From Clostridium sp. (GTDB taxonomy: Bacteria > Bacillota > Clostridia > Lachnospirales > Lachnospiraceae), in assembly GCA_021770825.1 (NCBI GenBank), contig JAETQD010000009.1:1-64000 (forward strand): a stretch of DNA of 64,000 nt, written 5' to 3'. This document shows positions 15,153 to 24,147 of the stretch, one piece after another. A program made the translations under genes and the position numbers. Within the stretch, counting starts at the first letter, position 1. Every line of letters begins with the position of its first letter. The notes under the pieces are model-generated. The model worked only from the letters and a program-made list of their open reading frames with translations, ran no database searches and was not told the DNA's origin.

Positions 15153-15680
15153 TTAAATGAATTTTGCCTGAAGGGACCGGATAGCCGGGGACTGGGAGAG
15201 AACGGTGTAGGCTACGCCTCCCAGAACGATTCCGGCTGTGGTCTGGCAGGTGAGGGTGAAGACCTCGCCGAAGGCAACCACAGGGCCGTAGAGGGGGATT
15301 TTTACCAGGGTATATCCGGCAACGTGGACGATTCCGCCGATGATGGCGCCCAGAAGCCAGGAATATTTGCGGCCGGGCAGCAGCTTGTAGGTGATGAGTC
15401 CGGCTATCAGAGCCCATAAGCCCTTTAAGACCATGGTGGGGACCACCCAGACGGCATAGCCGCCGATGAAATCGGAGAGTCCGGCTCCGATGGCTCCGGC
15501 CAGGACGCCCCGCCGGGTGCCGAAAAGGCATACGGTTAAAATAATCATACAGTCGCCTAAGTGAGTGTAGCCGAAGGCTGACGGAATTTTAAAAAAGTAA
15601 GTTCCTGTGAATACCAGTGCGGCCATGAGGCCGATAATGGCAACGTCCATGGTATTGGATGTGGTCTGTTCCTGTCTCAT
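15153..15680 (-). CDS. ECF transporter S component
   Basis: This 175-residue membrane protein has five or six hydrophobic helices and the substrate-binding pattern of energy-coupling-factor S components (an IGLMAALVFTGTYFF first helix, then GYTHLGDCMIILTVCLFG and GAIGAGLSDFIGGY). It would bind a vitamin or vitamin precursor and pass it to a shared EcfAAT energizing module encoded elsewhere. The ligand is not evident; the THLGD stretch resembles S components for thiamin precursors or related compounds. It is transcribed with the amidohydrolase gene behind which it lies (18 bp). Confidence 0.88.
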   Translation of the reverse strand: MRQEQTTSNTMDVAIIGLMAALVFTGTYFFKIPSAFGYTHLGDCMIILTVCLFGTRRGVLAGAIGAGLSDFIGGYAVWVVPTMVLKGLWALIAGLITYKLLPGRKYSWLLGAIIGGIVHVAGYTLVKIPLYGPVVAFGEVFTLTCQTTAGIVLGGVAYTVLSQSPAIRSLQAKFI

Positions 15681-15698
15681 GAAAAAGTCTCCCTTCTG

Positions 15699-16448
15699 TT
15701 ATTTTAAGCCCATGAATTTGGCAGCGTTATTATAGAAGATATTTTCCAGTCCCTGTTCATCAACGCCGCAGGCCATAACCTTCTGGATTTCCACTGAGGG
15801 TTCATGGAAGGGGGAGTCGATTCCGAACATGACTCTTTCGTGTCCCACGGTATCGTAGGCATTTTTGATCTGGCAGCTCATGGAGGTGCCGGAGGTCTCC
15901 AGCCAGATATTGTCATAGCGTTTTGCCATGGTCAGCGCAGCGCCCACATAGATGCCATGGGCGTGGCCCATGTGAATCATGACAATGGGGAGATGGGGAT
16001 GGCGTTCCGCCAGAAGTCCGATCTGCCAGGGCAGGGAAAAGGGCGGATGGCCGGAGTGGATGAATAAGGGCTTTCCGTATTTTTCGCAGATTTCTGCCAC
16101 AGGATCCACACAGGGGTCATCGGCGGAGTAGCCGTCAAATAAGGACTGGAGCTTTGCACCTGCAAAATGCTCATCACGGAGATAGTGCTCCAAGGAATCG
16201 TAAGCGGTCTGCCCCTCGGCGCAGTTTACCCACATTAAGGGGATGATTTTATCCGGGTGTGCTTTGTAGGCAGCTACGGTATCCTCGTTTTCATGGCAGC
16301 CGGAGGCGCAGAGAATTGTTTTCTCAATATTATAGGTTTCCATCTGCTTAAGCAGGCGGTCTGTATCGAAGTTAATGTTAAAAGGACTTCCAAATACGCC
16401 GATATGGGTATGGGCGTCTATTTTTTTGATTCTGGAAAATTCGTTCAT
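15699..16448 (-). CDS. Amidohydrolase-family metal-dependent hydrolase
   Basis: This 249-residue TIM-barrel hydrolase is of the amidohydrolase 2 type. Metal-binding motifs are visible: DAHTHIG at residues 11-17, FIHSGHPP near 129-136, MIHMGHAHG near 157-165, and the late aspartate in FGIDSPF near 208-214. Such enzymes hydrolyse or decarboxylate cyclic or carboxylated substrates; the actual reaction is unknown. It is the first gene of a two-gene leftward unit with the ECF S component, so its substrate may derive from the imported compound. That link is inference. Confidence 0.88.
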   Translation of the reverse strand: MNEFSRIKKIDAHTHIGVFGSPFNINFDTDRLLKQMETYNIEKTILCASGCHENEDTVAAYKAHPDKIIPLMWVNCAEGQTAYDSLEHYLRDEHFAGAKLQSLFDGYSADDPCVDPVAEICEKYGKPLFIHSGHPPFSLPWQIGLLAERHPHLPIVMIHMGHAHGIYVGAALTMAKRYDNIWLETSGTSMSCQIKNAYDTVGHERVMFGIDSPFHEPSVEIQKVMACGVDEQGLENIFYNNAAKFMGLK

Positions 16449-16612
16449 ATGCCGGTCTCCTTTAAAGTTTTTCAGGTGTACATCTGTGATATGGCCATAT
16501 CATACAGGAAAAGTGGCATCATTAAAATGACCAATTTTAGAATATTTGACCAGTCCAGAGCGGCAAAACAACGGTTCTGGCGGATTCTGTCGGAATCGCT
16601 GACAAAATTTCC

Positions 16613-16673
16613 TTGACAAATCCGCCGGCAGGAATTAGTATGTAGGTAAGTAATTAATTTGAATACCAAAATA
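16613..16673 (+). promoter_or_regulatory. fab operon promoter with FabT-like operator
   Basis: TTGACA (16613-16618), a 17-bp spacer and TAGTAT (16636-16641) make a good promoter for the fatty acid operon. About 10 bp past the expected start lies TTTG-AATAC-CAAA (16658-16670), which has the TTTG-N5-CAAA form of the FabT operator of streptococci. A further TTTGAAAT half-site follows. No FabT/MarR gene is in the cluster. The rest of 16449-16612 shows nothing recognisable. Confidence 0.55.
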
Positions 16674-16719
16674 TTTGAAATTAAAAATTAATTCTAATCT
16701 AACACAAGGATGTATCGGG

Positions 16720-17685
16720 ATGACAGCCAGAATTGCAGGAATTGGTACGTATATACCAGAGAGAGTTGTAACAAACGATGAGCTGGCGGAAATCATGGAA
16801 ACCAGCGATGAGTGGATTGTGAGCCGGACCGGAATCCACGAGCGGCGGATTTCCACAACAGAAGGAACCAGGGAGCTGGCATTAAAGGCGGCTGAGAATG
16901 CCCTTGCAGCAGCAGGGACGAAGCCGGAGGAGCTGGATATTATTATCCTCGGCACTTCTTCTCCGGATTACCATTATCCCAGCGACGCCTGCTATGTACA
17001 GGGGGAGCTTGGCGCCGGGAACGCGGTTGCCTTTGATATTTCTGCCGCATGTTCCGGATTTATTTTTGCCATGAACATTGTCCAGAGCTTTTTTAAGGCA
17101 GGAATTTATAAAACCGGGCTGATCATTGGCGCGGAGACCTTAAGCAAAGTAACGGACTGGAATGACCGTTCCACCTGTGTTCTTTTCGGTGACGGAGCCG
17201 GAGCGGCTGTTTTAAAGGCTGGAGAGACGGGAATCATCGACATGGTTATGGGGTCCGACGGCACCAAGGGGGATGTCCTTAAGTGTCCCTCAAGGACCAT
17301 GGGAAATTTCCTTACTGGGGAGGAGCCAAAGGCAGGCTTTATGACCATGGACGGCCAGGCCGTGTTCAAATTTGCGGTGAAAAAGATTCCGGAAACCATA
17401 GAGGCTCTTCTGGAAAGGAATCACCTGGTCAAGGAGGACATTAAATATTATGTTCTTCATCAGGCCAATGAGCGGATTATTGAAGCAGCGGCCAGGCGTA
17501 TCGGGGAGCCATTGGAGAAGTTTCCCATGACCATCGGGGAGTATGGAAATACTTCCACAGCCTCCATTCCGCTTCTGTTAAGCCATATGGAAAAGCAGGG
17601 AATGGTGCAGCCAGGCGATAAGATCATCATGTCAGGCTTTGGGTCAGGAATGACCTGGGGCGCAGCATTGGTTCAGTGGACCTAA
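16720..17685 (+). CDS. fabH: Beta-ketoacyl-ACP synthase III
   Basis: This 321-residue condensing enzyme starts fatty acid synthesis by joining acetyl-CoA (or another short acyl-CoA) to malonyl-ACP. The Cys-His-Asn triad is present: C111 in DISAACSGF, the histidine in YVLHQANERI near 244-253, and the asparagine in GNTSTAS near 275-281. The ATG at 16720 is chosen because AAGGA lies 9 nt before it and because the family starts MTARIAGIGTY; a longer frame from 16675 has no support. First gene of the fab-acc operon. Confidence 0.96.
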   Translation: MTARIAGIGTYIPERVVTNDELAEIMETSDEWIVSRTGIHERRISTTEGTRELALKAAENALAAAGTKPEELDIIILGTSSPDYHYPSDACYVQGELGAGNAVAFDISAACSGFIFAMNIVQSFFKAGIYKTGLIIGAETLSKVTDWNDRSTCVLFGDGAGAAVLKAGETGIIDMVMGSDGTKGDVLKCPSRTMGNFLTGEEPKAGFMTMDGQAVFKFAVKKIPETIEALLERNHLVKEDIKYYVLHQANERIIEAAARRIGEPLEKFPMTIGEYGNTSTASIPLLLSHMEKQGMVQPGDKIIMSGFGSGMTWGAALVQWT

Positions 17686-17720
17686 AAACTTTGAAAATCA
17701 AAATAAAGGAGAATAAAATT

Positions 17721-17954
17721 ATGTTAGAGAAAATGAAAGAGTTAATTGCAGATCAGTTGAGTGTGGATGCGGAGACCATCACAGAGGGATCTTCCTTTAA
17801 GGATGATCTGGGAGCAGATTCCCTGGATTTATTTGAGCTTGTGATGGCTTTGGAGGATGAGTATTCCGTTGAGATTCCGGCCGATGATCTTCAGAAGATG
17901 GCAACGGTTGGCGATGTTATGAAGTATTTAAAAGATAAGGGCGTTGAGGAATAG
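17721..17954 (+). CDS. acpP: Acyl carrier protein
   Basis: A 77-residue acidic helical protein that carries the growing acyl chain. The phosphopantetheine attachment site is S34 in the DLGADSLDLFEL motif. The start at 17721 has AAGGAG 10 nt upstream; frames extending further upstream overlap the end of fabH and are not needed. It sits between fabH and fabK as in streptococci and many clostridia. Confidence 0.96.
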   Translation: MLEKMKELIADQLSVDAETITEGSSFKDDLGADSLDLFELVMALEDEYSVEIPADDLQKMATVGDVMKYLKDKGVEE

Positions 17955-17955
17955 A

Positions 17956-18879
17956 ATGAACACTAGAATTACAGAAATGCTGGGAATTGAACATCCGATC
18001 ATACAGGGCGGAATGGCCTGGGTGGCGGAGCATAACCTGGCAGCGGCCGTATCGGAAGCCGGAGGTCTTGGACTGATCGGAGGCGCCAATGCGCCAGGAG
18101 AAGTGGTCCGGGAAGAAATTAAAAAGGCCAGGGAGCTGACAAAAAAGCCCTTTGGCGTCAACATCATGCTGATGAGTCCCTACGCGGACGATGTGGCCAA
18201 GGTGGTTGTGGAGGAAGGAATTAAGGTGGTCACTACCGGAGCCGGAAATCCTGGAAAGTATATGAAAATGTGGAAGGATGCCGGTATTACCGTGATTCCG
18301 GTGGTGGCTTCCGTGGCTCTTGCAAAGCTCATGGAGCGGGGCGGGGCCGATGCCGTTGTGGCAGAGGGAACAGAATCCGGCGGTCATATCGGTGAGGCAA
18401 CCACCATGACCCTGGTGCCGCAGGTGGCCGATGCCGTTTCCATTCCGGTCATTGCCGCAGGCGGAATTGCCGATGGAAGAGGAATTGCTGCAGCCTTCAT
18501 GCTGGGAGCAGAGGCCGTCCAGATGGGAACCAGGTTCGTTGTGGCGAAGGAATCCATTGTCCATGAAAATTATAAGGACCGGATTATCAAGGCCAAGGAC
18601 ATTGATTCTGCAGTGACAGGCAGAAGCCACGGACATCCGGTGCGCTGCTTAAGAAACCAGATGACCAGAGAGTATAACCGGCTGGAAAGTGAAGGAAAGA
18701 GCTTCGAGGAGCTGGAGTATCTGACACTGGGAGCCTTAAGAAAGGCTGTGATGGAGGGCGACGTGACTAATGGAACCGTCATGGCAGGCCAGATCGCAGG
18801 TATGGTGAAGAAAAAGCAGACCTGTAAGGAAATGATCGATGAAATGATGGAGCAGGCAGAATCGCTCTTAAGACGTTGA
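17956..18879 (+). CDS. fabK: Enoyl-ACP reductase II (FMN-dependent)
   Basis: A 307-residue FMN-binding TIM-barrel enzyme that reduces the enoyl-ACP double bond, the last step of each elongation cycle. Typical FabK stretches are IEHPIIQGGMAWVA near residue 15, GTESGGHIGEATTM (about 138-151), and the flavin phosphate region IAAGGIADGRGIAAAF followed by GAEAVQMGTRF. The start is the ATG at 17956 with GAGGA 5 nt before it, overlapping nothing. The presence of FabK means triclosan-insensitive enoyl reduction; no FabI is in the window. Confidence 0.95.
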   Translation: MNTRITEMLGIEHPIIQGGMAWVAEHNLAAAVSEAGGLGLIGGANAPGEVVREEIKKARELTKKPFGVNIMLMSPYADDVAKVVVEEGIKVVTTGAGNPGKYMKMWKDAGITVIPVVASVALAKLMERGGADAVVAEGTESGGHIGEATTMTLVPQVADAVSIPVIAAGGIADGRGIAAAFMLGAEAVQMGTRFVVAKESIVHENYKDRIIKAKDIDSAVTGRSHGHPVRCLRNQMTREYNRLESEGKSFEELEYLTLGALRKAVMEGDVTNGTVMAGQIAGMVKKKQTCKEMIDEMMEQAESLLRR

Positions 18880-18894
18880 CAGATGAGGTAAAAA

Positions 18895-19803
18895 ATGGGT
18901 AAGACAGCATTTATTTTTCCGGGCCAGGGCGCGCAGATCTGCGGCATGGGCCAGGATTTTTATGAACATACGGATACGGGACGAAAGGTTTTTGACAGGG
19001 CGTCTGAGCTTCTGGGATTCTCTGTTCCCGATCTCTGCTTTACCCCCAATGACCGGCTGGATATCACAGAATTCACACAGGCAGCCATGGTGACTGTAAG
19101 CACGGCTATGTTAAAGGTCATGGAGGAGAGAGGGTATCATGCAGATGTGACCGCAGGTTTAAGTCTGGGCGAGTATTGTGCCCTGGCGGCAGCGGGAGTT
19201 ATGACAGTGGATGATGCCATTCTTACGGTCCGCCGCAGAGGAATTCTCATGCAGGAGGCAGTTCCGGCGGGAATCGGCGGAATGAGTGCGGTTCTGGGGA
19301 TGAATGCGGGACAGATCAACGAGGTTGTGGATAAGATTGAAAACGTCCAGGTGGCAAATTATAACTGCCCGGGGCAGATTGTAATTTCCGGTAAACTGGA
19401 TGCCGTTTCTGAAGCCGCAGAAAAGCTTAAGGAAGCCGGGGCAAGGCGGGTGATTCCCCTCAATGTCAGCGGTCCCTTCCATTCCTATCTGCTTTCGGAA
19501 GCAGGAGAAAAGCTTGGGCAGTTTTTGGAGCATGTGGAAATTTCCGATCCGGTGATTCCCTATGTGGCCAATGTGACCGCCGGATATGTGACCAGCAAGG
19601 ATGAGGTGAAGCCGCTTCTTATTAAGCAGGTTTCCTCTTCCGTCAGATGGCAGCAGAGTGTGGAGACCATGATTGCCGACGGTGTGGACCGGTTTGTGGA
19701 AATCGGCCCGGGAAAGACACTGGCGGGATTTGTGAAAAAGATCAGCCGGGATGCGGCAATTGTAAATATTGAAAAGCTTAAGGATTTGGAAAAGCTTAAA
19801 TAA
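18895..19803 (+). CDS. fabD: Malonyl-CoA:ACP transacylase
   Basis: A 302-residue acyltransferase that loads malonyl groups from malonyl-CoA onto ACP. FPGQGAQ is at residues 8-14, the nucleophile S90 is in AGLSLGEY, a substrate arginine lies in [10 protein letters not shown], and the catalytic histidine is in [10 protein letters not shown] near 196. The length is normal. It lies 15 bp behind fabK and 31 bp ahead of fabG. Confidence 0.96.
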   Translation: MGKTAFIFPGQGAQICGMGQDFYEHTDTGRKVFDRASELLGFSVPDLCFTPNDRLDITEFTQAAMVTVSTAMLKVMEERGYHADVTAGLSLGEYCALAAAGVMTVDDAILTVRRRGILMQEAVPAGIGGMSAVLGMNAGQINEVVDKIENVQVANYNCPGQIVISGKLDAVSEAAEKLKEAGARRVIPLNVSGPFHSYLLSEAGEKLGQFLEHVEISDPVIPYVANVTAGYVTSKDEVKPLLIKQVSSSVRWQQSVETMIADGVDRFVEIGPGKTLAGFVKKISRDAAIVNIEKLKDLEKLK

Positions 19804-19834
19804 CCCGAATTTTGGGACTGGTATGGGAGAAAGT

Positions 19835-20581
19835 ATGATGGATTTAAATGGAAAAATTGCTTTGGTGACAGGAGCCAGCCGTGGAATCGGACGGCAGATT
19901 GCAGTGACCCTGGCGGGATACGGTGCCACGGTGATTGTGAATTACAACGGTTCCAGAGAAAAAGCAGAAGAAACCGTAAAGGAAATTGAAGAGGCAGGAC
20001 ATAAGGCGGAAGCCATCCAGTGCAGCGTGGAGGAATTTGACAGCGCCAGGGAGCTGATTGATGGGATTATAAAGACCTATGGAAGACTGGATATTCTGGT
20101 GAACAATGCGGGAATCACAAGGGATAATCTGATTATGAAGATGTCAGAGGACGATTTTGATACGGTACTTTCCACCAACCTCAAGGGGGCATTTAACTGC
20201 ATCAAGCATGTATCCCGTCAGATGTTAAAGCAGAGAGGCGGGCGTATCATCAATATTTCTTCCGTATCCGGCATCATGGGAAATGCAGGGCAGGCCAACT
20301 ACTGCGCTTCCAAGGCAGGAATCATCGGCCTTACAAAATCGGTGGCCAGAGAGCTTGGAAGCAGGGGAATTACCTCCAACGCAGTGGCGCCCGGATTTAT
20401 TCAGACGGAGATGACGGATGTGCTGCCCGACGAGGTGAAAAAGTCCATGGGAGAGCAGATTCCCTTAAAGAGGTTTGGCGAGACCAGGGACATTGCGGAG
20501 GCTGTGGCATTTTTGGCATCGGACTGCGCCTCCTACATCACCGGGCAGGTGATTCAGGTGGACGGCGGTATGGCCATGTAG
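19835..20581 (+). CDS. fabG: 3-oxoacyl-ACP reductase
   Basis: A 248-residue short-chain dehydrogenase that reduces beta-ketoacyl-ACP with NADPH. The cofactor motif TGASRGIG is at residues 12-19, NNAG at about 90-93, and the catalytic S143, Y156 and K160 follow the normal spacing. The start is taken at the first of two adjacent ATG codons because GGGAGAAAG precedes it; a frame extended into fabD is not supported. The C terminus [12 protein letters not shown] is typical of FabG. Confidence 0.95.
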   Translation: MMDLNGKIALVTGASRGIGRQIAVTLAGYGATVIVNYNGSREKAEETVKEIEEAGHKAEAIQCSVEEFDSARELIDGIIKTYGRLDILVNNAGITRDNLIMKMSEDDFDTVLSTNLKGAFNCIKHVSRQMLKQRGGRIINISSVSGIMGNAGQANYCASKAGIIGLTKSVARELGSRGITSNAVAPGFIQTEMTDVLPDEVKKSMGEQIPLKRFGETRDIAEAVAFLASDCASYITGQVIQVDGGMAM

Positions 20582-20606
20582 TCGGGGTTGGAAGGAGACA
20601 AGAGAA

Positions 20607-21842
20607 ATGAACAGAGTTGTAGTAACCGGCATGGGAGCCATTACTCCCATCGGTAACGATGTGGATACCTTTTGGGATAGTCTGAAACAGAAAAAAATCG
20701 GGTTTGGGCCCATCACATATTTTGATACCACGGATTATAAGGCGAAGCTGGCAGCAGAGGTTAAAGACTTTGATGTGAAACAGTATATGGACCCCAAGGC
20801 GGCCAGGAGAATGGAGCGGTTTTCCCAGTTTGCTGTTGCTGCGGCCAGGCAGGCCCTGGAGGATTCCGGTCTGGACATGGAAAAGGAGGACCCCTACCGC
20901 GTGGGTGTCTGTGTCAGCTCCGGAATCGGAAGCTTACAGGCCATTGAGCGAGAGTATGTAAAACTCCTGGAAAAGGGACCCGGCCGTATCAATCCGCTGC
21001 TGGTACCCCTTATGATAAGCAACATGGCGGCAGGTAATGTGTCTATCCAGTTTGGGCTGAAGGGAAAGTGCATCAATGTGGTGACCGCATGTGCAACAGG
21101 AACCCATTCCATTGGGGAGGCCATGAGGTCCATCCAGCATGGAGAGGCAGAGGTGATGGTGGCAGGCGGCTCAGAAAGCAGTATTACACCCCTTGGAGTA
21201 GCCGGATTTACCAGCCTGACAGCTCTTTCCACATCAGAGGATCCCAAACGGGCATCCATTCCCTTTGATGCAGAGAGAAACGGGTTTATCATGGGAGAAG
21301 GCGCCGGAGTGGTGGTTTTGGAGTCCCTGGACCATGCGAAGGCCCGCGGTGCAAAGATCTATGCGGAGCTTGCGGGATACGGAGCCACCTGTGATGCCTA
21401 CCATATCACATCCCCGGCAGAGGACGGAAGCGGCGCGGCAAAGGCCATGGAGTATGCCATGGCGGATGCGGGAGTGAAGCCGGAACAGATTGATTATATC
21501 AACGCCCATGGAACCAGCACCCACCACAATGACCTGTTTGAGACAAAAGCCATTAAGCTGGCGCTGGGAGACCACGCATACAAGGTGAAAATCAATTCCA
21601 CCAAATCCATGATCGGCCATCTTTTAGGGGCAGCCGGAGGAGTGGAATTCATTGCATGTGTAAAGTCCATTGAGGACGGCTTCGTCCATGCCACGGCAGG
21701 ACTTCTGGTGGATGACCCGGAATGTGACCTGGACTACACCAAGGGCAGCGGCGTCTCCATGGATGTGAAGTATGTGCTTACCAATTCTTTAGGCTTCGGC
21801 GGACATAATGCAAGTCTGCTGCTTAAAAAATATGAGGAATAA
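20607..21842 (+). CDS. fabF: Beta-ketoacyl-ACP synthase II
   Basis: A 411-residue elongating condensing enzyme. The nucleophile is C162 in VVTACATGTHSIG; the two catalytic histidines are in NAHGTSTHHND (about 301) and in MIGHLLGAAGG (about 338), with the conserved lysine in NSTKSMIG. It adds two-carbon units from malonyl-ACP. An AAGGAGA site precedes the ATG. The length and order within the operon are canonical. Confidence 0.96.
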   Translation: MNRVVVTGMGAITPIGNDVDTFWDSLKQKKIGFGPITYFDTTDYKAKLAAEVKDFDVKQYMDPKAARRMERFSQFAVAAARQALEDSGLDMEKEDPYRVGVCVSSGIGSLQAIEREYVKLLEKGPGRINPLLVPLMISNMAAGNVSIQFGLKGKCINVVTACATGTHSIGEAMRSIQHGEAEVMVAGGSESSITPLGVAGFTSLTALSTSEDPKRASIPFDAERNGFIMGEGAGVVVLESLDHAKARGAKIYAELAGYGATCDAYHITSPAEDGSGAAKAMEYAMADAGVKPEQIDYINAHGTSTHHNDLFETKAIKLALGDHAYKVKINSTKSMIGHLLGAAGGVEFIACVKSIEDGFVHATAGLLVDDPECDLDYTKGSGVSMDVKYVLTNSLGFGGHNASLLLKKYEE

Positions 21843-21854
21843 GGAGAGCGGGCT

Positions 21855-22292
21855 GTGGAAATAAAGGATATGATTGCGCTCATGGAGGCCGTTTCCGAAA
21901 ACGGGCTGACGGCTTTTGAGCTGGAACAGGGCGATATGAAGCTTTCCATGAAGCGGGAGAAAAAACAGGTGACAGCGGTTCCCGTGATGGGGCAGTCCGG
22001 CAGCAAGCCGGAGATTTTTGCGGCAGTGCAGACGGAAAGCCGGGAAGAGGCCGTTTCCGACAAGGTTGTGACCTGTCCGCTGGTTGGGACCTTCTACTCC
22101 TCCCCGTCCCCGGATGCAGAGGATTTTGTGAAGGTTGGAGACCATGTGAAAAAGGGCCAGATCATCGGAATTGTGGAGGCCATGAAGCTGATGAATGAGA
22201 TTGAATGTGAGTATGACGGCGTGGTGGAAGCGGTTCTTGTGAAAAACGAGGAGACTGTGGAGTACGGCCAGCCATTATTCCGGATTCACTGA
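21855..22292 (+). CDS. accB: Biotin carboxyl carrier protein of acetyl-CoA carboxylase
   Basis: A 145-residue protein with the biotin attachment lysine K111 in [14 protein letters not shown] flexible, Ala/Pro-poor linker (about 35-70) precedes the C-terminal biotinyl domain, which begins with [23 protein letters not shown]. It carries carboxyl groups from the biotin carboxylase to the carboxyltransferase. Translation starts at a GTG with GGAG 9 nt upstream. Placed between fabF and fabZ, as in streptococci. Confidence 0.94.
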   Translation: MEIKDMIALMEAVSENGLTAFELEQGDMKLSMKREKKQVTAVPVMGQSGSKPEIFAAVQTESREEAVSDKVVTCPLVGTFYSSPSPDAEDFVKVGDHVKKGQIIGIVEAMKLMNEIECEYDGVVEAVLVKNEETVEYGQPLFRIH

Positions 22293-22309
22293 GGCAGGAG
22301 GTAAGTATC

Positions 22310-22732
22310 ATGTTGGGAATCAAGGAAATTCAGGAAATTATCCCTCACCGCCATCCGTTTTTGCTGGTTGACTGTATCGAGGAGCTGGAACCGGGAGTGC
22401 GCGCAGTTGGGTATAAATCGGTCACATACAACGAGCCGTATTTTGCGGGCCATTTTCCGGAGGAACCGGTGATGCCGGGGGTTTTAATTGTTGAGGCCCT
22501 GGCCCAGACGGGAGCTGTCGCCATCTTGAGCGTGGAGGAAAATAAGGGGAAAACCGCTTATTTTGGAGCCATGAATAACGTAAAGTTTAAGAAAAAGGTA
22601 GTTCCCGGCGATAAGCTTCGTCTGGAATGCCGGATCATTAAGCAGAAAGGGCCGGTAGGAATCGGGAGCGCCGTGGCAACTGTGGACGGAAAGACAGCCG
22701 TGTCTGCGGAGCTGACATTTATGATTGGGTAA
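22310..22732 (+). CDS. fabZ: 3-hydroxyacyl-ACP dehydratase
   Basis: A 140-residue hot-dog-fold dehydratase. [12 protein letters not shown] at residues 10-21 and [20 protein letters not shown] at 47-66 carry the catalytic H48 and E62. It removes water from 3-hydroxyacyl-ACP to give the trans-2-enoyl product used by FabK. The length is normal. It is preceded by AGGAGG 5 nt or so from the ATG. Confidence 0.95.
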   Translation: MLGIKEIQEIIPHRHPFLLVDCIEELEPGVRAVGYKSVTYNEPYFAGHFPEEPVMPGVLIVEALAQTGAVAILSVEENKGKTAYFGAMNNVKFKKKVVPGDKLRLECRIIKQKGPVGIGSAVATVDGKTAVSAELTFMIG

Positions 22733-22744
22733 GCTGGTGAAAGT

Positions 22745-24097
22745 ATGTTTCAAAAAATTCTGATTGCAAACCGCGGAGAAATTGCGGTGCGGATTATCCG
22801 CGCATGCAGGGAAATGGGAATTAAAACGGTGGCTGTCTATTCTGAGGCGGACCGGGATGCCCTCCATACGCTGCTGGCGGATGAGGCCATCTGTATCGGT
22901 CCGGCGCCGTCAGCCGAAAGCTATTTAAATATGGAACAGATTCTGACGGCCTGTGTGGCCATGAAGGCCGATGCCATCCACCCGGGATTTGGCTTTTTAT
23001 CGGAAAATGCCAGATTTGCGGAGCTGTGTGAAAAGTGTAAAATCCGGTTCATTGGCCCGTCTGCCGCGATCATCCACAAAATGGGAAATAAATCGGAGGC
23101 CAGAAAGACCATGATGGAAGCGGGAGTTCCCGTGGTTCCCGGAAGCCGTGAGCCTGTTTTTACGGTGGAAGAGGGACTTAAAACTGCCAGGGAAGTGGGA
23201 TTTCCTGTGATGATCAAGGCATCCAGCGGAGGCGGCGGAAAGGGAATGCGGGTTTCCTGGAATGAGGAAGATTTCGCTTCCAATTTCCAGAATGCCCAGA
23301 TGGAGTCGGTGAAGGGATTTTCCGACGACACCATGTATATTGAACGGTTTGTGGAACGGCCGAGACATATTGAATTCCAGATTCTGGCGGACAGTTTTGG
23401 CAATGTGATTCACCTAGGGGAGCGGGACTGTTCCATTCAGAGAAGACACCAGAAGGTTCTGGAGGAGGCCCCGTCGGCAGCTATTTCTGACAGCTTAAGA
23501 AAGCGGATGGGAGACATGGCAGTCCGTGCGGCAAAGGCCGTTGGATATGAAAATGCGGGAACCATTGAGTTCCTTTTAGATAAAAAGAAAGACTTTTATT
23601 TCATGGAAATGAATACGAGAATTCAGGTGGAGCATCCGGTGACGGAGGCGGTGACAGATCTGGATTTGGTTAAAGAGCAGATTCGGATTGCGGCAGGTGA
23701 GCCGCTGTCTTTTGATCAGGAAGATGTGAAAATAACCGGCCATGCCATTGAGTGCAGAATCAATGCGGAAAACCCGGAGAAAAATTTCATGCCCTGTCCG
23801 GGGACCATCACCAACATTCATTTGCCCGGCGGCCGGGGAATCCGGGTGGATACGGCTGCGTACAATGGCTATAAAATTCCGCCCAACTATGATTCTATGA
23901 TTTTAAAGCTCATTGTCCATGACAAGGACCGGGAGTCTGCCATTGCGAAGATGCGGAGTGCCCTTGGGGAGCTGGTGATCGAGGGAATTACCACAAATCT
24001 GGATTTCCAGTATGAGATCATAAACAATGGCGATTTTGAAGAGGGAAATGTGGATACGGATTTTATTCCGTCCCATTTTCCGGAGTATTGTAAGTAA
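22745..24097 (+). CDS. accC: Biotin carboxylase subunit of acetyl-CoA carboxylase
   Basis: A 450-residue ATP-grasp enzyme that carboxylates biotin on AccB with bicarbonate and ATP. It begins [23 protein letters not shown]. The glycine-rich ATP loop [12 protein letters not shown] is around 158-169, [15 protein letters not shown] around 222-236, and the catalytic [14 protein letters not shown] around 284-297. Full length. It lies 12 bp after fabZ and 50 bp before the fused carboxyltransferase gene. Confidence 0.96.
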   Translation: MFQKILIANRGEIAVRIIRACREMGIKTVAVYSEADRDALHTLLADEAICIGPAPSAESYLNMEQILTACVAMKADAIHPGFGFLSENARFAELCEKCKIRFIGPSAAIIHKMGNKSEARKTMMEAGVPVVPGSREPVFTVEEGLKTAREVGFPVMIKASSGGGGKGMRVSWNEEDFASNFQNAQMESVKGFSDDTMYIERFVERPRHIEFQILADSFGNVIHLGERDCSIQRRHQKVLEEAPSAAISDSLRKRMGDMAVRAAKAVGYENAGTIEFLLDKKKDFYFMEMNTRIQVEHPVTEAVTDLDLVKEQIRIAAGEPLSFDQEDVKITGHAIECRINAENPEKNFMPCPGTITNIHLPGGRGIRVDTAAYNGYKIPPNYDSMILKLIVHDKDRESAIAKMRSALGELVIEGITTNLDFQYEIINNGDFEEGNVDTDFIPSHFPEYCK

Positions 24098-24147
24098 GCC
24101 GTCATTCAGGGGAACGTCCCAGGACAGAAAGGGAAGGAAGTTTTCGT

